5,691 bases of DNA from assembly GCA_028868335.1 (NCBI GenBank), contig JAGWUU010000205.1, positions 1 through 5,691 of the forward strand, in the 5' to 3' direction. Origin of the DNA: Sphingomonadales bacterium. Lineage in GTDB: Bacteria; Pseudomonadota; Alphaproteobacteria; Sphingomonadales; Sphingomonadaceae. Below, one piece after another: positions 1-5,691 of this stretch (position 1 is its first letter; the number at the start of each line of letters is the position of its first letter). Made by a program: the position numbers and the translations under genes. The notes under the pieces are model-generated. The model saw nothing but the letters and a program-made list of their open reading frames with translations, had not been told where the DNA came from and ran no database searches.

Positions 1-626
1 CTGGCGATTCACGCCATGTCTGGCTCGACCGGCCGGATCAGTCAATCAGGGCAGTGGAACTCGATCTCTCATCGGTAGAGTTGCTGGAACTGGCCGAGGT
101 GCTGCGCGAGCTCCACGTCATGGAACGGCCCTATATCGAGCAATCGGTGCGCGGGGGAACGCAAACCGATCGCTCGGTGATCCTTCGCCACGAACCGATT
201 ATCGGCAGGGCGCGTCAAAGCTGGCTGTCGGCAATCCGCAGCTACGCCGATTCGCTCCCGCCGTTTGAGCAGGGGCACCCGTTGCTTGGCGTGCCGCGCG
301 ATGAACTGCTGATCGAGGGAAGCTGGTCGGTCAGGCTGCTGCCACAGGGTTACAACGTGCCGCACAACCATCCGATGGGCTGGCTCAGCACGGCATTTTA
401 TGTCGGTCTGCCTGATCCGGCGGACATGGGCCCGGCGCCCGCCGGTCACATTGCGTTTGGGACGCCGCCCGAGGATCTGGGTCTGGATCTTCCGGCCTAC
501 GGCACGATCGAACCGCGCGTCGGCCGCGCGGCAATTTTTCCGTCGACCATGTGGCATCGGACCATGCCCTTCGAAGATGGCGAGCGTCTGGTAATCGCAC
601 TCGACATTCGCCGTCCGCGATTTTGA
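1..626 (+). CDS. Putative 2OG-Fe(II) oxygenase, C-terminal part (5' truncated by window edge)
   Basis: The frame is open to the left edge (first full codon at base 3) and ends with TGA at 624-626. A GTG at 54 could serve as a start, but the residues before it (GDSRHVWLDRPDQSIRAV) read smoothly into the family, so I treat this as the tail of a longer protein. Family members I recall carry N-terminal TPR repeats. Counting from the GTG codon, a QSVRGGTQT motif lies at 30-38 and a core typical of the 2OG-FeII_Oxy_5 type (PF13759) follows: GSWSVRL at 89-95, PHNHPMGWLS at 103-112, and FPSTMWH at 162-168. H104 and/or H106 with H168 are candidate iron ligands, and R178 is a candidate 2-oxoglutarate contact. 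The expected chemistry is Fe(II)/2-oxoglutarate-dependent hydroxylation of an unknown substrate in the cytoplasm. The halogenase gene follows on the same strand after a short gap, suggesting one operon. The family call is firm, the substrate is unknown, and the ligand assignment is inferred from motif position. Confidence 0.85.
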   Translation, partial: GDSRHVWLDRPDQSIRAVELDLSSVELLELAEVLRELHVMERPYIEQSVRGGTQTDRSVILRHEPIIGRARQSWLSAIRSYADSLPPFEQGHPLLGVPRDELLIEGSWSVRLLPQGYNVPHNHPMGWLSTAFYVGLPDPADMGPAPAGHIAFGTPPEDLGLDLPAYGTIEPRVGRAAIFPSTMWHRTMPFEDGERLVIALDIRRPRF

Positions 627-643
627 GGGTGATCAATGAATTT

Positions 644-655
644 GCAATCGATTGC
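644..655. promoter_or_regulatory. Perfect 12-bp palindrome, candidate operator
   Basis: GCAATCGATTGC is a perfect inverted repeat with a central CG, lying 55 bases before the halogenase start in the spacer after the oxygenase gene. Central-CG palindromes are typical of LacI/GalR-family operators, and this one differs from the PurR core GCAAACGTTTGC at two symmetric positions. No such regulator gene is in the window, so the role is inference only. Confidence 0.3.
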
Positions 656-698
656 CAATAGGGCAAGCAGGCACGGCGGGTCGCGCGGTGCCGGGCGC

Positions 699-704
699 AA
701 GGAG
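699..704 (+). promoter_or_regulatory. Ribosome binding site that decides the halogenase start
   Basis: AAGGAG sits six bases before ATG 711, close to the ideal Shine-Dalgarno sequence and spacing. A competing GAGG at 625-628 lies seven bases before ATG 636 in the same frame, so a longer form is not excluded. The N-terminal position of the FAD-binding motif favours 711. Confidence 0.7.
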
Positions 705-710
705 AGGACG

Positions 711-2213
711 ATGCAAGGAGGAAATCACCTTCGATCAATCGTGGTTGTCGGCGGCGGCACCGCCGGTTGGATGACGGCTGCCGCGCTTTCCCAGGCAGTG
801 CGCGCCAATTGCAGCATCACGCTGATCGAAAGCGACGAGATCGGAACGGTGGGCGTTGGCGAAGCGACGATTCCACCGATCCACACCTTCAACCAGACCC
901 TTGGCATCGACGAGAACGAATTTCTCAAGGCAACCAAAGGCACATTCAAGCTGGGCATCCAGTTCCAGGGATGGGGGACGCAGGATACCCGCTACTTCCA
1001 TCCATTCGGCACCTATGGCCGCGCCTTCGACATGGTGCCGCTGCACCAGTTCTGGCTGGAAGCACGCGCGCGGGGCGAAGCGCCACCGCTCGACGAGTTG
1101 TGCATGGCTTGGGCGGCGGCGAGCCGAGGCCGCTTCACGCCGCCGGTGGCGGATCCGCGCAGCGTCCTGTCGACGTTTGACTACGCCTACCACTTTGACG
1201 CCGGCCTCTATGCCCGGTTCCTGCGCAGCTATGCCGAAGCGCGCGGCGTCACCCGGATCGAGGGGAGGATCGCCGATACAACGCTAAACGGCGAAACCGG
1301 GTTTGTCAGCCATGTGACACTGCAGGATGGGCGCCGCTTTGATGGGGATCTTTTCATAGATTGCTCGGGCTTTCGCGGCTTGCTGATCGAGGATGCCCTC
1401 AAGACCGGATACCAGGATTGGACGCACTGGCTGCCCTGCGACCGGGCGATGGCGGTTCCGTGCACGCGTACCGGGGATTTCACACCCTATACCCGATCGA
1501 CCGCGCGCGCAGCCGGCTGGCAGTGGCGCATCCCGCTGCAACATCGTACCGGCAACGGTTACGTCTATTGCAGCAATTTCATTTCCGATGACGAGGCGGC
1601 GACAACTCTTCTGGCCAACCTCGACGGAGAGGCATTGGCCGATCCCAAGCCTCTGCGCTTCGTGACCGGGAGGCGCAATCTGTTCTGGAACCGCAACGTC
1701 GTTGCGATCGGTCTGTCAGGCGGTTTCATGGAACCGCTGGAATCGACGTCGATTCACTTGATCCAGGCCGGGATTTCCAAGCTGCTGGCGTTGTTTCCCG
1801 ACGCCGGGTTCGATCCGCTGGTCACCGATGAATACAACCGCCTGGCAATTGCCGAGTATGAGCGGATCCGAGACTTTATCATCCTGCACTACAAGCTGAC
1901 CCAACGCACCGACACGGAGCTTTGGCGCTATTGTGGCGCAATGGACGTACCCGATACCGTCGGCTGGAAGATCGAGCATTTCCGCCGCCATGGTCGGCTG
2001 GTGCAGCGTGAAGCAGACCTGTTCGGGCCGCCAAGTTGGCTGGCGGTTCACATCGGCCAAGGCAATGACCCCCAGGGACTAGATCCCTTGCTGGCGCTGC
2101 GCGGCGATCCGCAACCGGGCTATCTTGGCAAGTTGCAGGCGGCGTTGGCCAAGGCGGCCGAGACAATGCCTCTGCATGACGCCTACGTCGCCGAGCATTG
2201 CCTGGCCGATTGA
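711..2213 (+). CDS. Tryptophan halogenase family flavin-dependent halogenase
   Basis: This 500-residue protein belongs to the FAD-dependent halogenase family (PF04820), which uses FADH2, oxygen and halide to make hypohalous acid that is passed through a tunnel to an active-site lysine. The N-terminal dinucleotide motif is VVVGGGTAGW (residues 11-20), followed by GVGEATIPP (48-56). K80 in TFKLGIQF matches the catalytic Lys79 of PrnA and RebH. The halogenase signature GWQWRIP spans 269-275. E344 in PLESTS matches PrnA Glu346. Length is normal for the family. I chose ATG 711 because it has an AAGGAG ribosome site six bases upstream and puts the FAD motif at residue 14, as in characterised members. 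An in-frame ATG at 636 would add 25 residues without recognisable homology. The gene probably shares an operon with the upstream oxygenase. A flavin reductase partner is not visible. The substrate may not be free tryptophan: related enzymes from Brevundimonas and Xanthomonas prefer indoles or have unknown natural substrates. Confidence 0.93.
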   Translation: MQGGNHLRSIVVVGGGTAGWMTAAALSQAVRANCSITLIESDEIGTVGVGEATIPPIHTFNQTLGIDENEFLKATKGTFKLGIQFQGWGTQDTRYFHPFGTYGRAFDMVPLHQFWLEARARGEAPPLDELCMAWAAASRGRFTPPVADPRSVLSTFDYAYHFDAGLYARFLRSYAEARGVTRIEGRIADTTLNGETGFVSHVTLQDGRRFDGDLFIDCSGFRGLLIEDALKTGYQDWTHWLPCDRAMAVPCTRTGDFTPYTRSTARAAGWQWRIPLQHRTGNGYVYCSNFISDDEAATTLLANLDGEALADPKPLRFVTGRRNLFWNRNVVAIGLSGGFMEPLESTSIHLIQAGISKLLALFPDAGFDPLVTDEYNRLAIAEYERIRDFIILHYKLTQRTDTELWRYCGAMDVPDTVGWKIEHFRRHGRLVQREADLFGPPSWLAVHIGQGNDPQGLDPLLALRGDPQPGYLGKLQAALAKAAETMPLHDAYVAEHCLAD

Positions 2214-2250
2214 ACGCGCCGGAACCCGCTCGCGCAGCAGCAACCATCGG

Positions 2251-3240
2251 TCAGGCCAAGCGGGCGGCGCCGGTACCCAGCTCCGCGAAATAGCGCGCCA
2301 TGGCATCGGCAGCGCGATCGGTCAGCGTGATGAAGGCGCGGCGACGGTCTGCCTCGTCATCGACCCGTTGCAACAGCCCGGCGTCGGTCATCTGGCTGAT
2401 CCAGCGCAGCGCCGTGGTCGGCGGAACCCCGCTGGCGATGCACAATGATGTAACCGACACGCGAGAATGCTCGGCTCGCGCTGCGGTCAGATCGAGCAGC
2501 ATGTCCCAAGCCGGGTCGGCGAACAGGTCCCCCTCGAAGAACCGGGCCCGCAGCTGCCGCTGACGGATGATCCTGCGCACCAACCGCGGATCGGGCAACG
2601 CCGGACGGGTGGCGCGGACCAGCCGTTCGCCGACGTCGGTTTCGGCACCGGAAAAGATCGGCTTGGGGCTTTCGAAGCGGAACACCCCTTCGCCGTCTCT
2701 GGCCTCGACCGCGCGCAAAGGCGCCTCCAACCGTTCAAGTCGCTGACCGATCTGGCCGACCTGCTCGGTCAAACGCAGCAGCACCAAACGGTCTTCCTCA
2801 GACAGCTCGCGCACCTTCAGGTGTGGAAGCCTTCCCAGCAATCGTCCGAGCGCGATTACCCGGTCGGCGCGCGAGGGATCGACCAGAATCTGCGCCCCAG
2901 ACTGATCAAGGCAGCCGAACACCTCATCAAGCGCATCAACCGTGGTCGAGACGATAAGGTGCGTGCCCGAATGGGCGGCCCGCATGTCGAGCCGGGACAA
3001 TGCCGCGAGCGCGGCGCCATCGGGCGTCGGGCAATCCACCAACACCACCTCGCCTAACGATTGAATCTCGCCCTCGATCAGGCTGGAGACACCGCACGTC
3101 TCAACGACCCGAAACCCTGCCGCCTCGGCATCGTCGCGCATCTGGCCCTGAACATGGGCGCGGTCGGCATAGACCGACAGCGTAAGCGGAAGCCCCACCC
3201 CGTCGTTCGCGGCACTGTATTCAAAATTGGCCTGAGCCAT
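2251..3240 (-). CDS. Degenerate-receiver/winged-helix (MarR-like) transcriptional regulator
   Basis: This 329-residue cytoplasmic protein appears to have three parts. Residues about 18-137 follow a response-regulator receiver pattern: VVLVDCPTPDG at 65-75 resembles the phospho-Asp strand and turn, LIVST at 95-99 the strand ending in Ser/Thr, and GAQILVDP at 115-122 the GADDYLVKP-type strand, with the conserved Lys replaced by D121. The acidic pair expected after strand 1 is absent (SVYADR, 22-27). Residues about 145-182 look like an amphipathic coiled coil. Residues about 219-325 form a winged helix of MarR type, including LFADPAWDMLLDL at 239-251, the recognition-helix region PPTTALRWISQM at 273-284, and a wing with DEADRRRAFITLT at 295-307. 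I chose ATG 3240 because AGGAG lies nine bases upstream. A TTG at 3291 in the same frame has no such site and falls in the promoter region. The gene lies 63 bases downstream of purA on the same strand. Its targets and signal are unknown. Confidence 0.82.
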   Translation of the reverse strand: MAQANFEYSAANDGVGLPLTLSVYADRAHVQGQMRDDAEAAGFRVVETCGVSSLIEGEIQSLGEVVLVDCPTPDGAALAALSRLDMRAAHSGTHLIVSTTVDALDEVFGCLDQSGAQILVDPSRADRVIALGRLLGRLPHLKVRELSEEDRLVLLRLTEQVGQIGQRLERLEAPLRAVEARDGEGVFRFESPKPIFSGAETDVGERLVRATRPALPDPRLVRRIIRQRQLRARFFEGDLFADPAWDMLLDLTAARAEHSRVSVTSLCIASGVPPTTALRWISQMTDAGLLQRVDDEADRRRAFITLTDRAADAMARYFAELGTGAARLA

Positions 3241-3253
3241 CCGGTTCGACTCC

Positions 3254-3268
3254 TGTTCTTTAAGAACA
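3254..3268. promoter_or_regulatory. Inverted repeat next to the regulator's ribosome site
   Basis: TGTTCTT-T-AAGAACA has 7-bp arms around one central base. It ends at the AGGAG ribosome site (3250-3254) of the winged-helix regulator and shares its right arm with the GAAC-N7-GAAC direct repeat. It could be an autoregulatory operator for the MarR-like protein, or part of a compound LexA site. The sequence symmetry is certain and the function is inferred. Confidence 0.35.
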
Positions 3269-3278
3269 CGAGTAGAAC
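3264..3278 (-). promoter_or_regulatory. Candidate LexA (SOS) box, GTTC-N7-GTTC
   Basis: On the minus strand the sequence is GTTCTACTCGTGTTC, a direct repeat of GTTC with exactly seven bases between. This is the established alphaproteobacterial LexA-box form. Flanking bases extend it to TTGTTCT and TGTTCTT. It lies 23 bases before the regulator's start codon and just downstream of -35-like TTGACT/TTGACC hexamers, where bound repressor would block transcription. The match is exact, but eight fixed bases can occur by chance, and LexA binding is not shown. Confidence 0.45.
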
Positions 3279-3285
3279 AAAAAGA

Positions 3286-3296
3286 GGTCAAGTCAA
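3286..3296 (-). promoter_or_regulatory. Candidate -35 region for the winged-helix regulator
   Basis: Overlapping TTGACT (3296 to 3291) and TTGACC (3291 to 3286) hexamers occur on the minus strand upstream of the LexA-like repeat. No good -10 hexamer stands out at 16-18 bases, since that region is occupied by the repeat. The regulator may therefore have its own promoter as well as readthrough from purA. This is weak evidence. Confidence 0.25.
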
Positions 3297-3303
3297 GAAT
3301 GCA

Positions 3304-4593
3304 TCAATCCACGAAGGGATCCCGCACCAGGATGGTGTCTTCGCGCTCCGGGCTGGTCGAAACCAGCGCCACCGGGGTTTCGATCAGTTCCTGCACGCGC
3401 TGGATATACTTGATCGCTTGGGCGGGAAGATCGGCCCATGATCGGGCTCCGGCGGTGGTGCCATCCCAGCCGTCGATTTCCTCATAGATCGCCTCAACCT
3501 CTGCCTGGTCGGCCGCGTGGCTGGGGAAGTAGTCAAGCTCCTGGCCGCGCAAACGATAGCCGGTGCAGATCTTCACCTTCTCGAACCCGTCGAGCACGTC
3601 GAGTTTGGTCAGCGCGATCCCGGTGACCCCGCTGATCGCGCAGCTCTGCCGGGTCAGCACGGCATCGAACCAGCCGCAACGGCGCTTGCGCCCGGTGACC
3701 GTGCCGAACTCATGACCGCGTTCGCCGAGCCGCTGGCCGGTCTCGTCCTCCAGCTCGGTCGGGAACGGGCCCGAGCCGACGCGGGTGGTGTAGGCCTTGA
3801 CGATCCCCAGCACGAAGCCCGCAGCGCTCGGCCCCAGGCCAGACCCGCTCGCTGCAGTGCCGCTGACCGTGTTCGAACTGGTGACGAAGGGATAGGTGCC
3901 GTGATCCACGTCCAGAAGCACACCTTGCGCGCCCTCGAACAGGATGCGCTTGCCGCCCTTCTTCGCTTCGTTGAGCGTGCGCCATACCGGCTTGGCGAAA
4001 GGCAGGACGAAGGCGGCGATGTCCCACAGGTCCGCCAGCAGCCGTTCCCGGTCGATCGACGGTTGGCCGAACCCGGCGCGCAATGCGTCGTGATGGGCAC
4101 AAATGCGGTCAAGCTGGGGACCGAGATCGTCGAGGTGAGCCAGATCGCAGACGCGGATCGCGCGGCGACCGACCTTGTCTTCGTAGGCCGGGCCGATTCC
4201 GCGCCGGGTGGTGCCGATCTTGCCCGCACCGCTGGCATCCTCGCGCAATGCGTCGAGATCGCGGTGGAACGGCAGGATCAGCGGCGCGTTTTCCGCAATC
4301 TGAAGGTTTTGGGGGTTGATGTCGACGCCCTGCCCCTTGAGTTTGGCCACTTCATCGCGGAAGTGCCATGGATCAAGAACCACGCCGTTGCCGATCAGCG
4401 AGAGCGTGCCGGTGACGATCCCCGAGGGCAGCAGCGACAGCTTGTAGGTCTGATTACCGACAACCAGGGTGTGCCCGGCGTTGTGCCCACCCTGAAAGCG
4501 GACCACGGCGTCGGCACGGCTGGCCAGCCAGTCAACGATCTTTCCCTTGCCCTCGTCGCCCCATTGGGCACCGATCACGGTTACGTTTGCCAC
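3304..4593 (-). CDS. purA: Adenylosuccinate synthetase
   Basis: This is a complete 429-residue PurA, the usual bacterial length. It joins IMP and aspartate using GTP to form adenylosuccinate, the first committed step from IMP to AMP, in the cytoplasm. The family motifs are in order: GAQWGDEGKGK at 8-18 with catalytic D13, GGHNAGHT at 35-42 with catalytic H41, the IMP-binding SGAGKIGTTRRGIGPAYEDK at 121-140, then GTYPFVTSSN, TRVGSGPFPTE and GTVTGRKRRCGWFD, and TKLD at 329-332 for guanine recognition. The start is GTG 4593: the conserved sequence begins immediately after it (ANVTVIGAQWG), and no ATG lies near. The frame stays open well upstream, but that extension runs into the divergent hydrolase gene and has no family resemblance. 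An AAGGAAGGA stretch at 4605-4613 is the likely ribosome site, with a rather long 11-base spacing. The winged-helix regulator follows on the same strand. Nothing looks damaged. Confidence 0.98.
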   Translation of the reverse strand: MANVTVIGAQWGDEGKGKIVDWLASRADAVVRFQGGHNAGHTLVVGNQTYKLSLLPSGIVTGTLSLIGNGVVLDPWHFRDEVAKLKGQGVDINPQNLQIAENAPLILPFHRDLDALREDASGAGKIGTTRRGIGPAYEDKVGRRAIRVCDLAHLDDLGPQLDRICAHHDALRAGFGQPSIDRERLLADLWDIAAFVLPFAKPVWRTLNEAKKGGKRILFEGAQGVLLDVDHGTYPFVTSSNTVSGTAASGSGLGPSAAGFVLGIVKAYTTRVGSGPFPTELEDETGQRLGERGHEFGTVTGRKRRCGWFDAVLTRQSCAISGVTGIALTKLDVLDGFEKVKICTGYRLRGQELDYFPSHAADQAEVEAIYEEIDGWDGTTAGARSWADLPAQAIKYIQRVQELIETPVALVSTSPEREDTILVRDPFVD

Positions 4594-4637
4594 GGTCTGG
4601 CGAATCCTTCCTTGTGCGGGCGCAAAAACCGTGCCGC

Positions 4638-4666
4638 GCCCTAGGGGAAGCGCGGGCCAAGGGCAA
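4638..4666 (-). promoter_or_regulatory. Candidate purA promoter
   Basis: On the minus strand TTGCCC (4666 to 4661), a 17-base spacer and TAGGGC (4643 to 4638) give a sigma-70-like arrangement. The GC-rich -10 resembles promoters I associate with sphingomonads. It would leave a leader of roughly 40 bases before GTG 4593. The -10 match to the classical consensus is poor, so this is a tentative placement. Confidence 0.3.
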
Positions 4667-4688
4667 GGCGACAATCCGCGACAATTCG

Positions 4689-4718
4689 TGACTGGACCGG
4701 CAACCGGGTGGCAATAGT
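4689..4718 (+). promoter_or_regulatory. Candidate hydrolase promoter
   Basis: GTGACT (4689-4694), an 18-base spacer and AATAGT (4713-4718) match the sigma-70 consensus at four of six positions in each hexamer. Transcription would start near 4725, just before the GGAG ribosome site at 4731-4734, which is eight bases ahead of ATG 4743. This placement is plausible but weak. Confidence 0.28.
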
Positions 4719-4742
4719 CTTGCGGCAAAGGGAGCAAGGCCC

Positions 4743-5669
4743 ATGAGGACATCCGCACTTCTTTCGTTCGCAGCGCTGGCTCTGATCGGCGCGAGCATTG
4801 CCCAGGCCCAGCAGGGAACGCTGCGCGAAAGGCTGCATGAGCGCATGGCTGCGCGCAGTGCGGGGCCGGCCGCTCCCGCCGCCGAGGGAAAGCAGACGTT
4901 GTCTTATGGGCGCGATCCCTTGCAGGTGCTCGATTTTTACCCCGCCCACAATGCAACCGGCCGCGCGCCGCTTGTGGTGTTCGTCCACGGTGGCGGGTGG
5001 AAGCGCGGAAACAAGGACAATGCCGACGGTGGCTGGAAGGCTCCGCACTATACCGCGGCGGGCTATGCCTATGCCTCGATCAATTACCGTCTGGTGCCTG
5101 ATGCCACGGTCGAGCAGCAAGGCGCGGACATCGCCGCCGCTTTGAAATACCTGCTCGATCGGGCGGCGGCGCTCGGAATCGATCCGACGCGCGTGGTCCT
5201 GATGGGGCACAGCGCCGGCGCACATCTGGTCGCCCTCATCGGCACGGACGAGCGTTACCTCAAGGGTGCGGGCCTGTCTTTTCGCGACCTCGCTGGAGTC
5301 CTCCCGATCGACGGCGCAGCCTACGATGTGCCGCGCCAGGTCAGCGAAGGGCCCAGGATCATGCAGCAGACCTATGCCCAGGCATTCGGCGCCGATCCCG
5401 CGCGCCAACGCGCACTTTCACCGGCGTTGCAATCGGACGCGCCCAACGCCGCGCGATTCCTGATCATTCACGTCCCGCGCCCCGATGGAATCGCCCAGGC
5501 CGAGGAACTGGAAGCCGCATTGCGCAAGGCTGGCACACTGGTCGAGCGCCATGAGTTTCCCGGCACAGGGCTGCAAGGCCACGCCGAAATAAACCGTCAA
5601 CTCGGAAATCCGGCATATGCCGCAACGCCGGTTGTCGACGCCTGGTTGAAGCGCCTTTTCGGAGGTTAG
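4743..5669 (+). CDS. Secreted alpha/beta hydrolase (BD-FAE-like esterase)
   Basis: This 308-residue protein starts with a Sec signal peptide: MR, a hydrophobic run at about 5-19, and an AQA cleavage site at 20-22. The mature enzyme is therefore exported, most likely to the periplasm. A low-complexity Ala/Arg-rich linker precedes the catalytic domain, which begins near residue 52. The oxyanion motif HGGGW is at 82-86, and the nucleophile elbow GHSAGA at 155-160 has S157 as nucleophile. D248 (in HVPRPDG) and H280 (in LQGHAEI) are the likely remaining triad members. This pattern fits carboxylesterase/BD-FAE-type alpha/beta hydrolases (compare PF20434), which cleave esters such as acyl or feruloyl groups; the substrate cannot be read from sequence. 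ATG 4743 is supported by GGAG eight bases upstream and by the signal peptide. The gene is divergent from purA with no functional link apparent. No co-directional partner is seen before the window ends. Confidence 0.9.
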   Translation: MRTSALLSFAALALIGASIAQAQQGTLRERLHERMAARSAGPAAPAAEGKQTLSYGRDPLQVLDFYPAHNATGRAPLVVFVHGGGWKRGNKDNADGGWKAPHYTAAGYAYASINYRLVPDATVEQQGADIAAALKYLLDRAAALGIDPTRVVLMGHSAGAHLVALIGTDERYLKGAGLSFRDLAGVLPIDGAAYDVPRQVSEGPRIMQQTYAQAFGADPARQRALSPALQSDAPNAARFLIIHVPRPDGIAQAEELEAALRKAGTLVERHEFPGTGLQGHAEINRQLGNPAYAATPVVDAWLKRLFGG

Positions 5670-5691
5670 AGCCTGTCCTGTTCAGGTAGGT

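Noticed and set aside
2225..2264. CCCGCT ... AGCGGG as a shared terminator for the convergent genes
   Set aside because: The 6-bp arms are separated by a 28-base loop with no T-tract on either strand, and one arm lies within the regulator's coding region.
2216..2278. Near-identical 12-base direct repeat GCGCCGGaACCC / GCGCCGGtACCC around the convergent gene ends
   Set aside because: It is short, GC-rich and has one mismatch, and its second copy lies inside the regulator's coding end. Chance is the simplest explanation.
3241..3291. TTG start at 3291 giving a 17-residue longer regulator
   Set aside because: It has no ribosome site, overlaps the -35-like hexamers, and the operator-like repeats would become coding. 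ATG 3240 has AGGAG at good spacing.
3517..4644. A 375-codon open frame on the plus strand opposite purA
   Set aside because: It lies antisense to an unambiguous purA. Its translation resembles no family I know. Long antisense frames are expected in GC-rich coding DNA.
4594..4956. N-terminal extension of PurA in the same open frame
   Set aside because: PurA homology begins directly after GTG 4593. The extension overlaps the divergent hydrolase start, and its composition is not that of a leader peptide.
4641..5408. A 255-codon open frame on the minus strand opposite the hydrolase and the divergent promoter region
   Set aside because: The hydrolase on the other strand has a signal peptide and full catalytic motifs. 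The antisense product has no recognisable domain and would run through the purA promoter region.
5670..5691. Terminator or insertion-sequence end after the hydrolase
   Set aside because: Only a 4-bp inverted repeat (CCTG-TT-CAGG) is present in the 22 bases left, without a T-tract. There is too little sequence to recognise a mobile-element end.

Overview
The window is GC-rich, densely coding DNA that reads as an alphaproteobacterial chromosome, most likely a member of the Sphingomonadales (Novosphingobium, Erythrobacter or Sphingomonas type). This assignment rests on recognition, not on a search. The main clues are a TPR-type 2OG-Fe(II) oxygenase followed by a flavin-dependent halogenase, a degenerate-receiver/winged-helix regulator of a kind I associate with sphingomonads, and a direct-repeat GTTC-N7-GTTC element, which is the form LexA boxes take in alphaproteobacteria.

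Layout. (1) Bases 1-2213, plus strand: the C-terminal part of a 2OG-Fe(II) oxygenase, cut by the left edge, then a complete tryptophan-halogenase-family flavoprotein. They are probably co-transcribed. Their 84-base spacer holds a perfect 12-bp palindrome. (2) Bases 2251-4593, minus strand: purA (adenylosuccinate synthetase) followed 63 bases later by a 329-residue winged-helix regulator. The gap between them contains a LexA-box-like direct repeat overlapping a separate inverted repeat. The halogenase and regulator genes converge with only 37 bases between their stops. (3) Bases 4743-5669, plus strand: a secreted alpha/beta hydrolase, divergent from purA across a 149-base region that has room for two back-to-back promoters.

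How the genes relate. The oxygenase and halogenase form one functional unit. Such pairs are typical of TonB-dependent-receptor loci in sphingomonads and caulobacters, although no receptor is visible here. PurA is housekeeping (AMP synthesis) and has all the expected catalytic motifs. The regulator is the least understood gene: a receiver-like N-terminus with key phosphorylation residues replaced, a probable coiled coil, and a MarR-like DNA-binding C-terminus, with possible SOS-type control. The hydrolase looks like a self-contained exported esterase.

There are no RNA genes, mobile elements, CRISPR arrays or pseudogenes that I can support. All intergenic gaps are under 150 bases. No convincing rho-independent terminator was found.
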